A stretch of DNA of 24,080 nt from a virus: the IMG/VR virus record IMGVR_UViG_3300047554_000932, positions 1-24,080 of that record; one strand, 5' to 3'. The position numbers and the translations under genes are program-made. The notes beneath the pieces were generated by a model, which saw only the letters and a program-made list of their open reading frames with translations, was not told the origin of the DNA and did not search any database. This document shows, piece after piece, positions 1-7,012 of the stretch; positions within the stretch are counted from its first letter, which is position 1; every line of letters begins with the position of its first letter.

Positions 1-1138
1 CGGCGCGACCGGCCATACCGGCAGCGCCTTCCATCCCCATCGCGCCGCGGCCGAAGCTCGAGAGCGTTCCTTCTGGCAGCATCGACGCGCCCTTCATACC
101 GACCGCGATGCCGGTGAGGAGGCCGGCATTGTCGACGAGGAATTTGATGGTGTCCTTCGCCATCTTGAACGCGTCACGAATGTCGTCCGCGATCTCGCCG
201 CCGTTCGCGCGGAAGTATTCGGCCGCCTCGATGAGGTCGTTGATGATGTTCGCGACTTCCTTCCCGAAGTCCTTCCCCATCGCCTTCGCAAAGTCGTCGA
301 ACTCTTCGCCACCTTCGTTGATGGTGGTCCTCAGTGCCGACAGTTCGTCGATGACTTCCTTGATGAACGAACCGCCGAAGCTCTCCATAAAGGCGGTGCC
401 GGTCGCTTTCATCGAAGTGAGAAGATCGGTCACGGTAGGAGTCGCGGCGGACAGGTTTCCAGCCACCTTCGCGACGGCACCCTCGAGGCGCTTCACGCGC
501 TCCTCGCTGGTGAGTTTCTGCCACTCCTGGTTAATCTTCGTGATGTCGTTGCTGAAGATTCCGGTCGTTTTCAGCAAATTGAAGATCGGAGACTCCATCG
601 ACACGAAACCGGCTGCCATCTTTCCGAACTGCATGCCGAACTCGCGAAGGTCGATTCCGGTCACGTTCGCGATGCTGGCGAGGTTCTTGATGTTGCGGTT
701 CGCGATGTTGAACGCCTGATCGTTACCACCGAGGAACGTCCGAAGCGCGAGGTGCGACTGTTCGATAGACTCACGAGTCTGCCCGACCGAGATCGAGAGG
801 TCCGTGAACTCGTCGCGAAGGAGTGTCGCTGAGCCGCGAGCGTCGCCCCACGACTTGCCCGACATGCCAGCCATCATGCCGGCGATGTTCTGCTTCGCGT
901 CGTCCGCTGCGATGCCGAGCTCGATCGACCCGAGCGTCATGTCTCGAAGTCCTGAGACTGCTGGTTTCAGGAGATCGTGAACCACGAGGGCTCCGAGCGT
1001 TTGACTGAATTGCCCGAAACCCTCGCGAGCCTTCGCGACGTCGTCCTTCATCGCCGACAGCTCGTCTCGGATACCTTTCAAGGTTTCGTCGGCGTCGCTG
1101 TCGAACGTGAGCTTGGCTTTGACCTCGTGCGTCGTCAC
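1..1138 (-). CDS. tail tape-measure protein, N-terminal part (cut by window edge)
   Basis: The frame is open from a GTG at 1138-1136 to the window edge (379 codons). The next upstream in-frame codons lead to a TAG within four codons, so GTG is the only start near the chaperone stop. The protein opens MTTHEVKAKLTFDSDADETL and continues with charged helical segments, then alternating helical and Gly/Ala-rich hydrophobic stretches, for example around 'GLLTGIAVGMKGASMLPEG' near the cut end. This is the usual look of a tape measure: a long, helical protein that fills the tail tube, fixes tail length and is ejected with the DNA. It begins 9 bases after the frameshifted tail chaperone, exactly where phage tail operons carry this gene. 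No convincing Shine-Dalgarno sequence is visible, so translation may be coupled to the chaperone. The call rests on position and composition; no enzymatic domain is visible in the part present. Confidence 0.85.
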   Translation of the reverse strand, partial: MTTHEVKAKLTFDSDADETLKGIRDELSAMKDDVAKAREGFGQFSQTLGALVVHDLLKPAVSGLRDMTLGSIELGIAADDAKQNIAGMMAGMSGKSWGDARGSATLLRDEFTDLSISVGQTRESIEQSHLALRTFLGGNDQAFNIANRNIKNLASIANVTGIDLREFGMQFGKMAAGFVSMESPIFNLLKTTGIFSNDITKINQEWQKLTSEERVKRLEGAVAKVAGNLSAATPTVTDLLTSMKATGTAFMESFGGSFIKEVIDELSALRTTINEGGEEFDDFAKAMGKDFGKEVANIINDLIEAAEYFRANGGEIADDIRDAFKMAKDTIKFLVDNAGLLTGIAVGMKGASMLPEGTLSSFGRGAMGMEGAAGMAGRA

Positions 1139-1147
1139 ACCATGACG

Positions 1148-2049
1148 CTACCGGAAGTCGGCGCCGGGGTCATGTGCGAAGTCTTTCGTTTTCCGGTTTC
1201 CGTTCTCCGCTGCGATCCATTCGTCCGTCACCTCGACGAGTCGGGCCTGGTGGTCAACGTCGAGCGACTCCACATACTCAGGGGTGAGGCGTCCGTATCG
1301 GCACAGGTAGATCAGCATCTTGTCCATCTCGAGGAGCATCTCAGCGGGCGACGCTGACTTCCCATAGAACAATCGCAGATCGATGATGGTGTTGGCCGCG
1401 TCGTGCGTTCCGAAAAGTGCGAGCGACTGAAGGCGCCGATTCACTTCGGAGGGTTCGAGAGTCCCTCCGAAGCTGTCGATCTTCAGCCATTGGCACTTCT
1501 GACCACGACGCAGGATGTAAAAAAATCGACCGACTCCGCTGCGGTGAGGTTGTGGGTTCGATGATAGGTGGCGCGAATGAGTCGTCGAACCTTCTCGCCG
1601 CATTCGTTCCAGAACTGTTCCTGGACTCCGGCGATACCCCAGTCGACCGCGACGCCATCGATCGATCGAATCATCTGAAGTGCGAGCTCGTCCATCGCGC
1701 GGTCCTCGTCGCCGAGCGACCGCTTCAATGCGAGGCGCTTGTCGGCGACGTTGAGCGGCCAGGCGATGACCTGACGCCAAAGCTGAGGTTCGGTCGGCAC
1801 GTCTGCGCGCATGATCGGGTCGCCGTTCTCATCGTTCAGAACGTGGCCTTTCTTCGGGTTGTCGGTCCACTGCGACCTGAACCTCATGAAGATGACCTGT
1901 TTGTGAGGCGGAATGACGAGGTTCGGCGGAAAGAGAATCCACGATGGCGAGCCGCTTTCGAATGCGGTGGCTTGTGGAAGGTCTTGGTTCGCGGCGCGCT
2001 GTTCAGCGGTAGCCTGGACCGGCTTGGTGGGTTTTCGTTTGGTGGCCAT
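1148..2049 (-). CDS. tail assembly chaperone, -1 frameshift product (gpGT-like), join 2049..1519 and 1519..1148
   Basis: Slipping back one base at T1519 joins residues 1-177 of the short chaperone to 123 codons of the -1 frame, giving about 300 aa and ending at TAG 1148-1150, 9 bases before the tape-measure GTG. The extension begins YILRRGQKCQWLKIDSFGG and ends AHDPGADFR. It contains a well-formed helical region (AANTIIDLRLFYG, AEMLLEMDKMLIYLCRYG) and reads as real protein. Further upstream in the same -1 frame the translation turns into Arg-rich shadow sequence, so the extension has no sensible start of its own. In lambda-type tails the G and GT proteins are made in a fixed ratio, and the T part recruits tail-tube subunits to the tape measure. 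The frame arithmetic was checked by hand; the frameshift efficiency is unknown. Confidence 0.85.
1444..1472 (-). promoter_or_regulatory. perfect 10-bp GC-rich hairpin downstream of the slippery site
   Basis: CTTCGGAGGG (1444-1453) and CCCTCCGAAG (1463-1472) are exact reverse complements with a 9-base loop. In the mRNA the stem begins 46 bases after the slippery heptamer and 10 bases after the zero-frame stop, inside the coding sequence of the frameshift extension. It could influence frameshifting, but the spacing is much longer than the 5-9 bases of classical stimulatory structures. It has no T-tract and is not a terminator. Confidence 0.55.
1483..2049 (-). CDS. tail assembly chaperone, short form (gpG-like)
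   Basis: This 188-aa protein (MATKRKPTKP...) lies between the tail tube and tape-measure genes, the classical place of the lambda G-like chaperone that coats the tape measure during tail assembly. The sequence is mixed alpha/beta with a basic N-terminus and a helical second half (residues about 110-170: ADKRLALKRSLGDEDRAMDE...), and shows no membrane or catalytic motif. The strongest evidence is genetic: near its 3' end codons GAT TTT TTT (residues 175-177) form a T-TTT-TTT slippery heptamer, and the -1 frame stays open for 123 further codons. Without slippage the ribosome ends at TGA 1483-1485, adding TSCVVVRSANG after the slip site. The family is very divergent in sequence, so synteny and the slippery site carry the assignment. 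Confidence 0.85.
   Translation of the reverse strand: MATKRKPTKPVQATAEQRAANQDLPQATAFESGSPSWILFPPNLVIPPHKQVIFMRFRSQWTDNPKKGHVLNDENGDPIMRADVPTEPQLWRQVIAWPLNVADKRLALKRSLGDEDRAMDELALQMIRSIDGVAVDWGIAGVQEQFWNECGEKVRRLIRATYHRTHNLTAAESVDFFTSCVVVRSANG
1519..1525 (-). promoter_or_regulatory. programmed -1 ribosomal frameshift slippery site (T TTT TTT)
   Basis: On the minus strand the sequence reads GTC GAT TTT TTT ACA in the zero frame. The heptamer T-TTT-TTT fits the X-XXY-YYZ rule: both tRNAs re-pair perfectly after a one-base backward slip, and the next codon becomes TAC. It lies 11 codons before the zero-frame stop at 1483-1485. Confidence 0.85.
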
Positions 2050-2073
2050 GGTGGGTCACCTTGTATAGCACTC

Positions 2074-2153
2074 CAGGCGAGAGTCGGGAAAGCTCACGAA
2101 GGCATCGGCCCACCCAACCGCTATCGATAGAACTCAACTCCGACTCTCGCCTG
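2074..2153 (-). repeat. 14-bp perfect inverted repeat with 52-base spacer
   Basis: CAGGCGAGAGTCGG (2074-2087) and CCGACTCTCGCCTG (2140-2153) are exact reverse complements. They fill most of the 123-base gap between the tail-tube stop (2173) and the chaperone ATG (2049). The spacer holds a second small palindrome, CTATCGATAG (2121-2130). No T-tract follows the stem on either strand, so it is not a classical intrinsic terminator. An mRNA stem that tunes chaperone translation or RNA processing is an inference. Confidence 0.7.
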
Positions 2154-2172
2154 TCGTTCCTTCAGCTCAACC

Positions 2173-2619
2173 TCACGGGAGCTGATTTATCTGAATGGGA
2201 CGCTCAGAGCATCCGAAGGACTGAGCGACCTTCGCATAGTCACCGCGCGATCCGATCGAACCAGTGGTCGATGCGAAGAACACGTCCTGGTAGGTGTAGA
2301 TGATCGAGTCGCCGTTCGGGTACAGGTCCGTCCGAATCACGTTGATGACGAGGTTCGGACGCACTCGCGTCGCGCGGTCGTTGATCGCCTGGTCGAAACG
2401 AATCCAAGCAGCGGCTCGAGTGTGGAACTCGTACGATCCGCCGTAGCCGTTCAGGATCTCGTCGAAGCGGTTCGTCACCTCACCGAGGTATCCCGCCTCC
2501 TTGAGCTCGCGCTTCACCTCGTCATTGAAGGTGGAAATGCTGTCGATCTGATCGACCACCACTCCATCTTCCACGATTCGGATTGAGATTTCTTGGCCTT
2601 TTAGCCTTTGGTCTGCCAT
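2173..2619 (-). CDS. tail tube protein
   Basis: The 148-aa product starts MADQRLKGQEISIRIVEDGV and alternates short beta strands with one central helix (residues about 28-60, FNDEVKRELKEAGYLGEVTNRFDEIL), as in the beta-barrel tube subunits of contractile tails (gpFII and XkdM type). It follows the sheath gene directly, the standard order in myoviruses. The start is supported by AAGGAG eight bases upstream of the ATG. The tube subunit polymerises around the tape measure to form the channel for DNA. Identification rests on size, fold pattern and position between sheath and chaperones; no diagnostic motif was relied on. Confidence 0.8.
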   Translation of the reverse strand: MADQRLKGQEISIRIVEDGVVVDQIDSISTFNDEVKRELKEAGYLGEVTNRFDEILNGYGGSYEFHTRAAAWIRFDQAINDRATRVRPNLVINVIRTDLYPNGDSIIYTYQDVFFASTTGSIGSRGDYAKVAQSFGCSERPIQINQLP

Positions 2620-2650
2620 TGGAGTCTCTCCTTAAATCTGCGGTCGTGGG

Positions 2651-4876
2651 TTAGGTGGTGACGTCGGTGATCGTAACGGTCTCGCCGATCGTTGCGTCGA
2701 GGACGATGTTGTCGAGGCTCGAGAGTGTCCGAACGCAAATGCGAACCCGGAAGATTCCGAGGCCCAGCGTGTCGGGAGTGTTCGGGCTCTTCGCGTCGAT
2801 CGAGTAGGCATCGATCCTCTGGTTGTCGCTGTTCGGCTGCCCTTTGAGTCCGTTCAGATAGCCATCGGTCTCGCCGACGAGGTTCGCTCGTCGTGTGCGA
2901 GTGTTGGTTTTCTTCTCGAAGTTCTTGTACCGCTGCGCGAGGGTGTCGGTGATGAAGTCACTCATCCTCTGACGTGCGATGTTCACCAGCGACGGGTTCA
3001 CGAGCGGATCCACCGTCGTGATGCCGCTTTGGATCGACATCGACCCATCGAGAATCGGAGCGGCGATTCCGGACGCCTTGAAGGCGCGGTAATCGAGCTC
3101 GGTGAGGTTCTGAACATCAGCGTTCCCTCGTTCGATGCCGGTAGCGAGCGCCATGAACTCGGTGAGCTGGCCGGGGTTTTCTTCCGGTGCGAGCTGCGAG
3201 ATCGCGCTGGCGACCCAGGTGTCGAATCCAGTATCGATCATGCCGGAGTCGGTGAAGCCTGCGAGTCCTGCGACACCGCGAACGGCGATCTGAGGAACGT
3301 AGGTTTCGACGCCGGGGTAGGCGTAAACGACGCGACGATCACGATACGCGCCGACGCCGGGTTGCGAGGTCGTGCTCTTCGCCACGGACCGAAGGGTCTT
3401 CAGCGGAGGCCTTATGACAGCGATGCGGCCGTACAGGTTCTTCGACGCGTTGATCGCGTTCGCCTTGAGCGCCGACCGAACAGCGTTCGACTGGCGAGCG
3501 GACACGATGAGTCCTGCGGTCCTGGTGACCGCGTTCCGCGCTTCCGTGCTCGCGATAGCGGCGACGTAGGCCGCGTCGATGGCGGCTTCGGACAGCGCCG
3601 CTGAGAGCGGTAGAAGGTTCGTCACCCCGAACGAACCGACCTCGATCGCGTAAGGAACGACGTTGACCGTTCCGGTAGCGGCCGACGGCGTGGTGCCGTC
3701 GTCGTCAGCCGGTCGGACCTTCACGTCGTAAGGGCCGGGGCTGTCGGCCGTGACGGCGATGGTCTGCATCGTGACCCACTCCTCACCGCCCGAGTTTCGT
3801 ACTCGTGTTCCTGCAGGAATGACGCCAGCAGTTCCGACCGCATTCGTCGCAGTCGTTCCTGCGACGAACCCGAGATTGGCCGCGGTGGTGTTCGCGTGGA
3901 CCGTGATGGCGGCGCCGGGACTCGTCGAAGCGTTCGTGGCTCGCATGTAGCCCGACCCGTCGATGGCGATCAGGACAGCATTCGAAGACGCGGTGGCTAC
4001 GAGCGATGCAATCTCCGAGACCTTCACCTGGGTGATGTCTGCGACGTTACCAGTCCCGGCGGTGGTTCCTGCGACGAACCCGAGCTTGGTTCCGACGGCA
4101 GCGTCGACCGCTGCGATCTTCACGTTGCCGCTGGTACCACCGACGCGTGCGGTGAGCTTGATCACCGTAGCCGATACGGTCGTCGCGCAAGTGTAGCCGA
4201 GGAACTCGTTGATTCGAGCGATGCACTGAGCCTGAGACTCGTCGCCGTCCTGGAACGTGATCACGACCGGGCCGATCTGCTGAGGAGTACCCTCGTCGAT
4301 CGTGACTGTGAACTTCTCACCGCCTGCGAATGCGGTGGGGTAGGACCCGGCGCCGCTGTTCACGTTCGCGGCGACGCCTGTGAACGTCGTGTCGACCGCA
4401 CCAGCGCCGATGTCGAAGCTGAGGATCTGGCCGGAAGTGAGGCCGAACGAGAACGCGGAGATCGTGCTGGAAACGCTCGCCTGACGGGAGAACCGAACCG
4501 ATCCGACGCTCGTGTCAGCACGAACGACCGACAGCGATCCGAAACGCTTGTTCACTAGCGAGATGAATCCGTTCCCGTTCCAATACTCGCTGACGAGCGA
4601 CCCGTCTGCCTTACGAGAACGCGCGCAAGGGTTGTTCGCCGTCACGCCGTTGTAGGTGAACCCGAACCCTCCGAAGAGGTTCGTGAGGTCGTCCCCACTC
4701 AGGAGAGCGGTCGGTGTGTTGAACGGACCATCTTCGAACTCGGCGACCATCACGGCGTGGCCGGTCTGAATGCCGGTGATCACTGCCGGAGGCTCGCGAT
4801 CGATGATGACGGTTCCTTCGATGGCGCGAATCTCAGCCAAGCCCGGATCGGAATTGTAGCGACGAATGAAGCCCAC
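2651..4876 (-). CDS. contractile tail sheath protein with duplicated inserted domain
   Basis: The 741-aa product is the largest complete protein of the window. It opens MGFIRRYNSDPGLAEIRAIE, followed by a segment typical of sheath N-termini (AVMVAEFEDGPFNTPTALLS, then LTNLFGGFG, residues 41-73). The C-terminal half (about 440-741) has the conserved sheath core: a helical region of NAINASKNLYGRIAVIRP type, RDRRVVYAYPGVETYVPQIA, and a last domain with TEFMALATGIERGNADVQNL and a final beta unit (IFRVRICVRTLSSLDNIVLD). Residues about 150-400 are a Gly/Ala/Thr-rich beta insertion with two copies of LGFVAGTTA (265-273 and 335-343), 70 residues apart. The start is a GTG at 4876, set by AAGGAG eight bases upstream; an ATG one base after that site is out of frame. 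The protein contracts to drive the tube through the host envelope. Confidence 0.93.
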   Translation of the reverse strand: MGFIRRYNSDPGLAEIRAIEGTVIIDREPPAVITGIQTGHAVMVAEFEDGPFNTPTALLSGDDLTNLFGGFGFTYNGVTANNPCARSRKADGSLVSEYWNGNGFISLVNKRFGSLSVVRADTSVGSVRFSRQASVSSTISAFSFGLTSGQILSFDIGAGAVDTTFTGVAANVNSGAGSYPTAFAGGEKFTVTIDEGTPQQIGPVVITFQDGDESQAQCIARINEFLGYTCATTVSATVIKLTARVGGTSGNVKIAAVDAAVGTKLGFVAGTTAGTGNVADITQVKVSEIASLVATASSNAVLIAIDGSGYMRATNASTSPGAAITVHANTTAANLGFVAGTTATNAVGTAGVIPAGTRVRNSGGEEWVTMQTIAVTADSPGPYDVKVRPADDDGTTPSAATGTVNVVPYAIEVGSFGVTNLLPLSAALSEAAIDAAYVAAIASTEARNAVTRTAGLIVSARQSNAVRSALKANAINASKNLYGRIAVIRPPLKTLRSVAKSTTSQPGVGAYRDRRVVYAYPGVETYVPQIAVRGVAGLAGFTDSGMIDTGFDTWVASAISQLAPEENPGQLTEFMALATGIERGNADVQNLTELDYRAFKASGIAAPILDGSMSIQSGITTVDPLVNPSLVNIARQRMSDFITDTLAQRYKNFEKKTNTRTRRANLVGETDGYLNGLKGQPNSDNQRIDAYSIDAKSPNTPDTLGLGIFRVRICVRTLSSLDNIVLDATIGETVTITDVTT
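3855..4084 (-). repeat. 20-bp direct repeat inside the sheath gene
   Basis: The 20-base string at 3855-3874 recurs exactly at 4065-4084, and after one mismatched base four more bases agree. The copies are 210 bases (70 codons) apart and encode the repeated LGFVAGT segment. Together with loosely similar flanking protein this suggests an internal duplication of a small beta domain. Confidence 0.75.
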
Positions 4877-4968
4877 GGTTCATGCTCCTTCAAGTCTTCG
4901 AGCGGGGTGGTTCCAAAAATTCCGAACCAGCTCACCCATTGAACTCGCGAGGAACTGTCGAGGGCTCG

Positions 4969-5691
4969 TCAACAGCTACAGGCGCATCCGGAGTCTATCG
5001 GGTCGCAGGTACCTGGGGCAAGTGTAGAAGGGTCCGAGACGCACAGGTCGAAGGACGGTCGGAGACGATTCGCGTTGATGAGCGCGACTTCTGAGACCTG
5101 GAGCTGAATGGTGATCAGCGCGCGGCGGCGGTTTCTAGCTACTTCGTCGCCATCAACGTAGATGGTGTCGAGGATCTGGAACGAGGCGGCTCGGTCGTAA
5201 TACTCGGTCAGGCGTAGTCGGAGCGCGGACGAGTCCTGGCTGACCATCATGGCAGCCTTCACTCCGGCGACGAGAGCTCGTCGCTCGGCCTGCTTCGATC
5301 CCCACACCTCGAGCGTGAAGTTCTCTTGGTAGTCACCAGTGACCACGAGGACCGTACCCGGCGACCACACGTCGAACGAATCCTCCTCGGGATCGTTGGG
5401 TCCGAGGCCGAACGCTTCGGTCACGCCGAGCGACGGCACGATTCCGAATCCCGGCATCTTCGCCATCTTGATGTCGTCGGGCTGATAGATGTGGATATTT
5501 TCGATCGGTACCCTGAACGGGATCGATGTGGCGGTGTCGTCGGCGATGGGCCCCGATCGTTGGAACATCAGCGTCGACAGGAATCGCCTGAACTGCTTGA
5601 GCGCGGCATTCCGCGCGTCGTAGCTCGGTAGCGCTTGAGCGGGACGGTCCGGCCAAACTGCTTGAGGTCCACCGATGATCGTGAGAGCCAT
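4969..5691 (-). CDS. probable tail terminator/neck protein with cysteine-rich C-terminus
   Basis: The 240-aa product (MALTIIGGPQAVWPDRPAQA...) lies between the HK97 gp10-like gene and the sheath, where contractile phages encode tail-completion or tail-terminator proteins that cap the tube and sheath and dock the tail to the head. It is mostly beta with one central helix (KQAERRALVAGVKAAMMVSQ, about 133-152), then a strand-rich half (ASFQILDTIYVDGDEVARNRRRALITIQLQV). This strand-helix-strand pattern with the phrase 'xxLEVWGSKQAER' fits terminator-like folds. The last 24 residues are unusual, with Cys at 217, 229, 236, 238 and 240 (end CDPIDSGCACSC). It starts 10 bases after the previous stop with a short AGG-type ribosome site. 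The function is inferred mainly from position. Confidence 0.55.
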   Translation of the reverse strand: MALTIIGGPQAVWPDRPAQALPSYDARNAALKQFRRFLSTLMFQRSGPIADDTATSIPFRVPIENIHIYQPDDIKMAKMPGFGIVPSLGVTEAFGLGPNDPEEDSFDVWSPGTVLVVTGDYQENFTLEVWGSKQAERRALVAGVKAAMMVSQDSSALRLRLTEYYDRAASFQILDTIYVDGDEVARNRRRALITIQLQVSEVALINANRLRPSFDLCVSDPSTLAPGTCDPIDSGCACSC

Positions 5692-5701
5692 GCGACCTAC
5701 T

Positions 5702-6229
5702 TTACTCGAAGGCGCGCCAAATCGCTTCCTTCAGTTCTTCGTCGATGATTCGCTTCATTCGTCCGCTCGTGATGAGCTCCTTCAGGATGCCGAGCCCGTC
5801 CTTGCCGTTCCGATTGAAGATGCCTCGCCGTTTCATATTCCTGGCGATACCCCACGCAATCGAGACGGCCTCCTTCTGGTTCTCCGCGATTCCTTTTCGC
5901 AGCGCCCACTCACTGAGCGCCTGGATCATCTTTCGTCCGATCTTCACGTTCTGAGCTCGAACACCTTCCTCGATGAACACCGCGTGAGGTTCTGAGTTGG
6001 TCAACTCGACCGACTTGTTACCGACGCGTCGCACCGATGCGGCCCCCCATCCGGCCCGATAGATTCCGCGATCGACTGGTTGAGGACTTCGAGACGGGAT
6101 GATGCTGGACACGATCACGCCGACGCCTCGAAGTCCTGCTAGGTACAGACCGTCGAGCGCTGCCTTCTGAATCCGTGGACTCAGGCGGTCAATCCACGAC
6201 GGCGCTTCCTCTAAGTCGACGACGGTCAA
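5702..6229 (-). CDS. HK97 gp10-like neck/tail-completion protein
   Basis: The 175-aa product (MTVVDLEEAPSWIDRLSPRI...) has the profile of HK97 gp10-type proteins: an N-terminal amphipathic helix, a loop with PxPVDRGIYRAGW (about 50-62), a strand pair ending in NSEPHAVFIEEGVRA (about 78-93) and, after a helical region, the segment MKRRGIFNRNGKDG (about 132-145). The last two motifs are characteristic of this family of minor tail/neck proteins, which help join the tail tip to the capsid connector. Its ATG overlaps the stop of the previous gene by 4 bases (ATGA at 6226-6229), so translation is probably coupled. The basic, helical C-terminus (GRMKRIIDEELKEAIWRAFE) is also usual. Confidence 0.75.
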   Translation of the reverse strand: MTVVDLEEAPSWIDRLSPRIQKAALDGLYLAGLRGVGVIVSSIIPSRSPQPVDRGIYRAGWGAASVRRVGNKSVELTNSEPHAVFIEEGVRAQNVKIGRKMIQALSEWALRKGIAENQKEAVSIAWGIARNMKRRGIFNRNGKDGLGILKELITSGRMKRIIDEELKEAIWRAFE

Positions 6230-6915
6230 AACTCGTCCTCCTCGATTTCAGTTTGAGGGGTCGGCGATTGCTGAGTGTCGGCGTCGTTGCCGATCTGCGG
6301 AGCACCGAGACGGCTTAGGGATTCGGATGCCGCCTCGAGGTTGATGACCCACTGCATTCCGTCGATGTCGCGATCCGGTGCTCCGAGGACGCGATAGCGA
6401 GTCCTCAGCGGAGGCTCGTCACCGCGACCGTCTTCGACGATCTCCCACCAGAAGTCGATGTCGTCTCGAATCTTCATCTCAGAGAAGCACGGACCCGCTG
6501 GGTTCACGGGCGAGCTCGCGAGCGGCTTCACGGGTGAACAGCACGACCCACAGCGCATGCGAACGGCTTCGGTCGGAATGCGAAGGCCGGTCAGCATGTC
6601 ATACGTCCACTTCCCGAACGAGATCTCGCTGACGCGTATCGAGCCCTCGGGAAACTGTCCGATCGAATACGACCGGCGGCTGATCGAGGTGAGGTCGCTC
6701 ACGACGGGGATCGGTAGCACCTCGACGCGCGCGAACACGAACTCGACGCCTTCACCGCGCTCCTCACCAGTCCAGTGAGTCCACACGAGGAACGCCTTCT
6801 TGGGACGAGCTCCGAACTTGGCGGGAATGTTCGCGCGGACTCGATCAGCGACGCGCGACAATCGCTGAACGAGACTGGCCTTCGCTTCGATCGGAGTCGG
6901 TACGGTCTTCGACAT
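6226..6915 (-). CDS. neck/connector-region protein of unknown function
   Basis: I do not recognise this 229-aa protein. It has a basic N-terminal helix (about 10-30), a beta-rich body (KAFLVWTHWTGEERGEGVEFVFARVEVL), a cluster of cysteines at 122, 125, 126 and 143 that could form a disulfide or metal site, and an acidic disordered tail (QQSPTPQTEIEEDEF). Between them is a repeated SPVKP/SPVNP phrase. It is the first gene after the strong terminator at 6945-6983 and is coupled by ATGA overlap to the gp10-like gene, so it should belong to the head-tail joining set. Only a weak GGAG lies upstream of its ATG. Confidence 0.7.
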   Translation of the reverse strand: MSKTVPTPIEAKASLVQRLSRVADRVRANIPAKFGARPKKAFLVWTHWTGEERGEGVEFVFARVEVLPIPVVSDLTSISRRSYSIGQFPEGSIRVSEISFGKWTYDMLTGLRIPTEAVRMRCGSCCSPVKPLASSPVNPAGPCFSEMKIRDDIDFWWEIVEDGRGDEPPLRTRYRVLGAPDRDIDGMQWVINLEAASESLSRLGAPQIGNDADTQQSPTPQTEIEEDEF

Positions 6916-6944
6916 GCTCCGAGCATACTCCGAAACGACTCCAC

Positions 6945-6983
6945 AAAAGAAAACAACCTACCGGCGGGGTGACCGGTAGGTTG
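6945..6983 (-). terminator. intrinsic (rho-independent) terminator
   Basis: On the minus strand CAACCTACCGG (6983-6973) pairs perfectly with CCGGTAGGTTG (6964-6954) around an 8-base loop and runs straight into TTTTCTTTT (6953-6945). An 11-bp stem with a T-tract makes this the clearest terminator of the window. It lies between the small lipoprotein gene and the next neck gene, so it must be leaky or read through, unless a promoter lies in the 29 bases that follow, where I see none. Confidence 0.9.
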
Positions 6984-7012
6984 CAAGGGTCGCGGTGGGG
7001 ATTCCGTGCCCG

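Noticed and set aside
1520-1780. Upstream part of the 210-aa minus ORF (1148-1780) as an independent gene start
   Set aside because: Residues before the slip site read as Arg-rich shadow of the chaperone; the protein-like part starts only after the slippery site.
1417-2130. 237-aa plus-strand ORF opposite the tail chaperones
   Set aside because: It runs antisense to a frame with clear protein structure and a functional slippery site; its Arg/Val-rich composition is that of a GC-rich shadow.
4905-4925. GGTTC/GAACC hairpin upstream of the sheath gene
   Set aside because: Only a 5-bp stem, and its T-run lies in the loop instead of after the stem.
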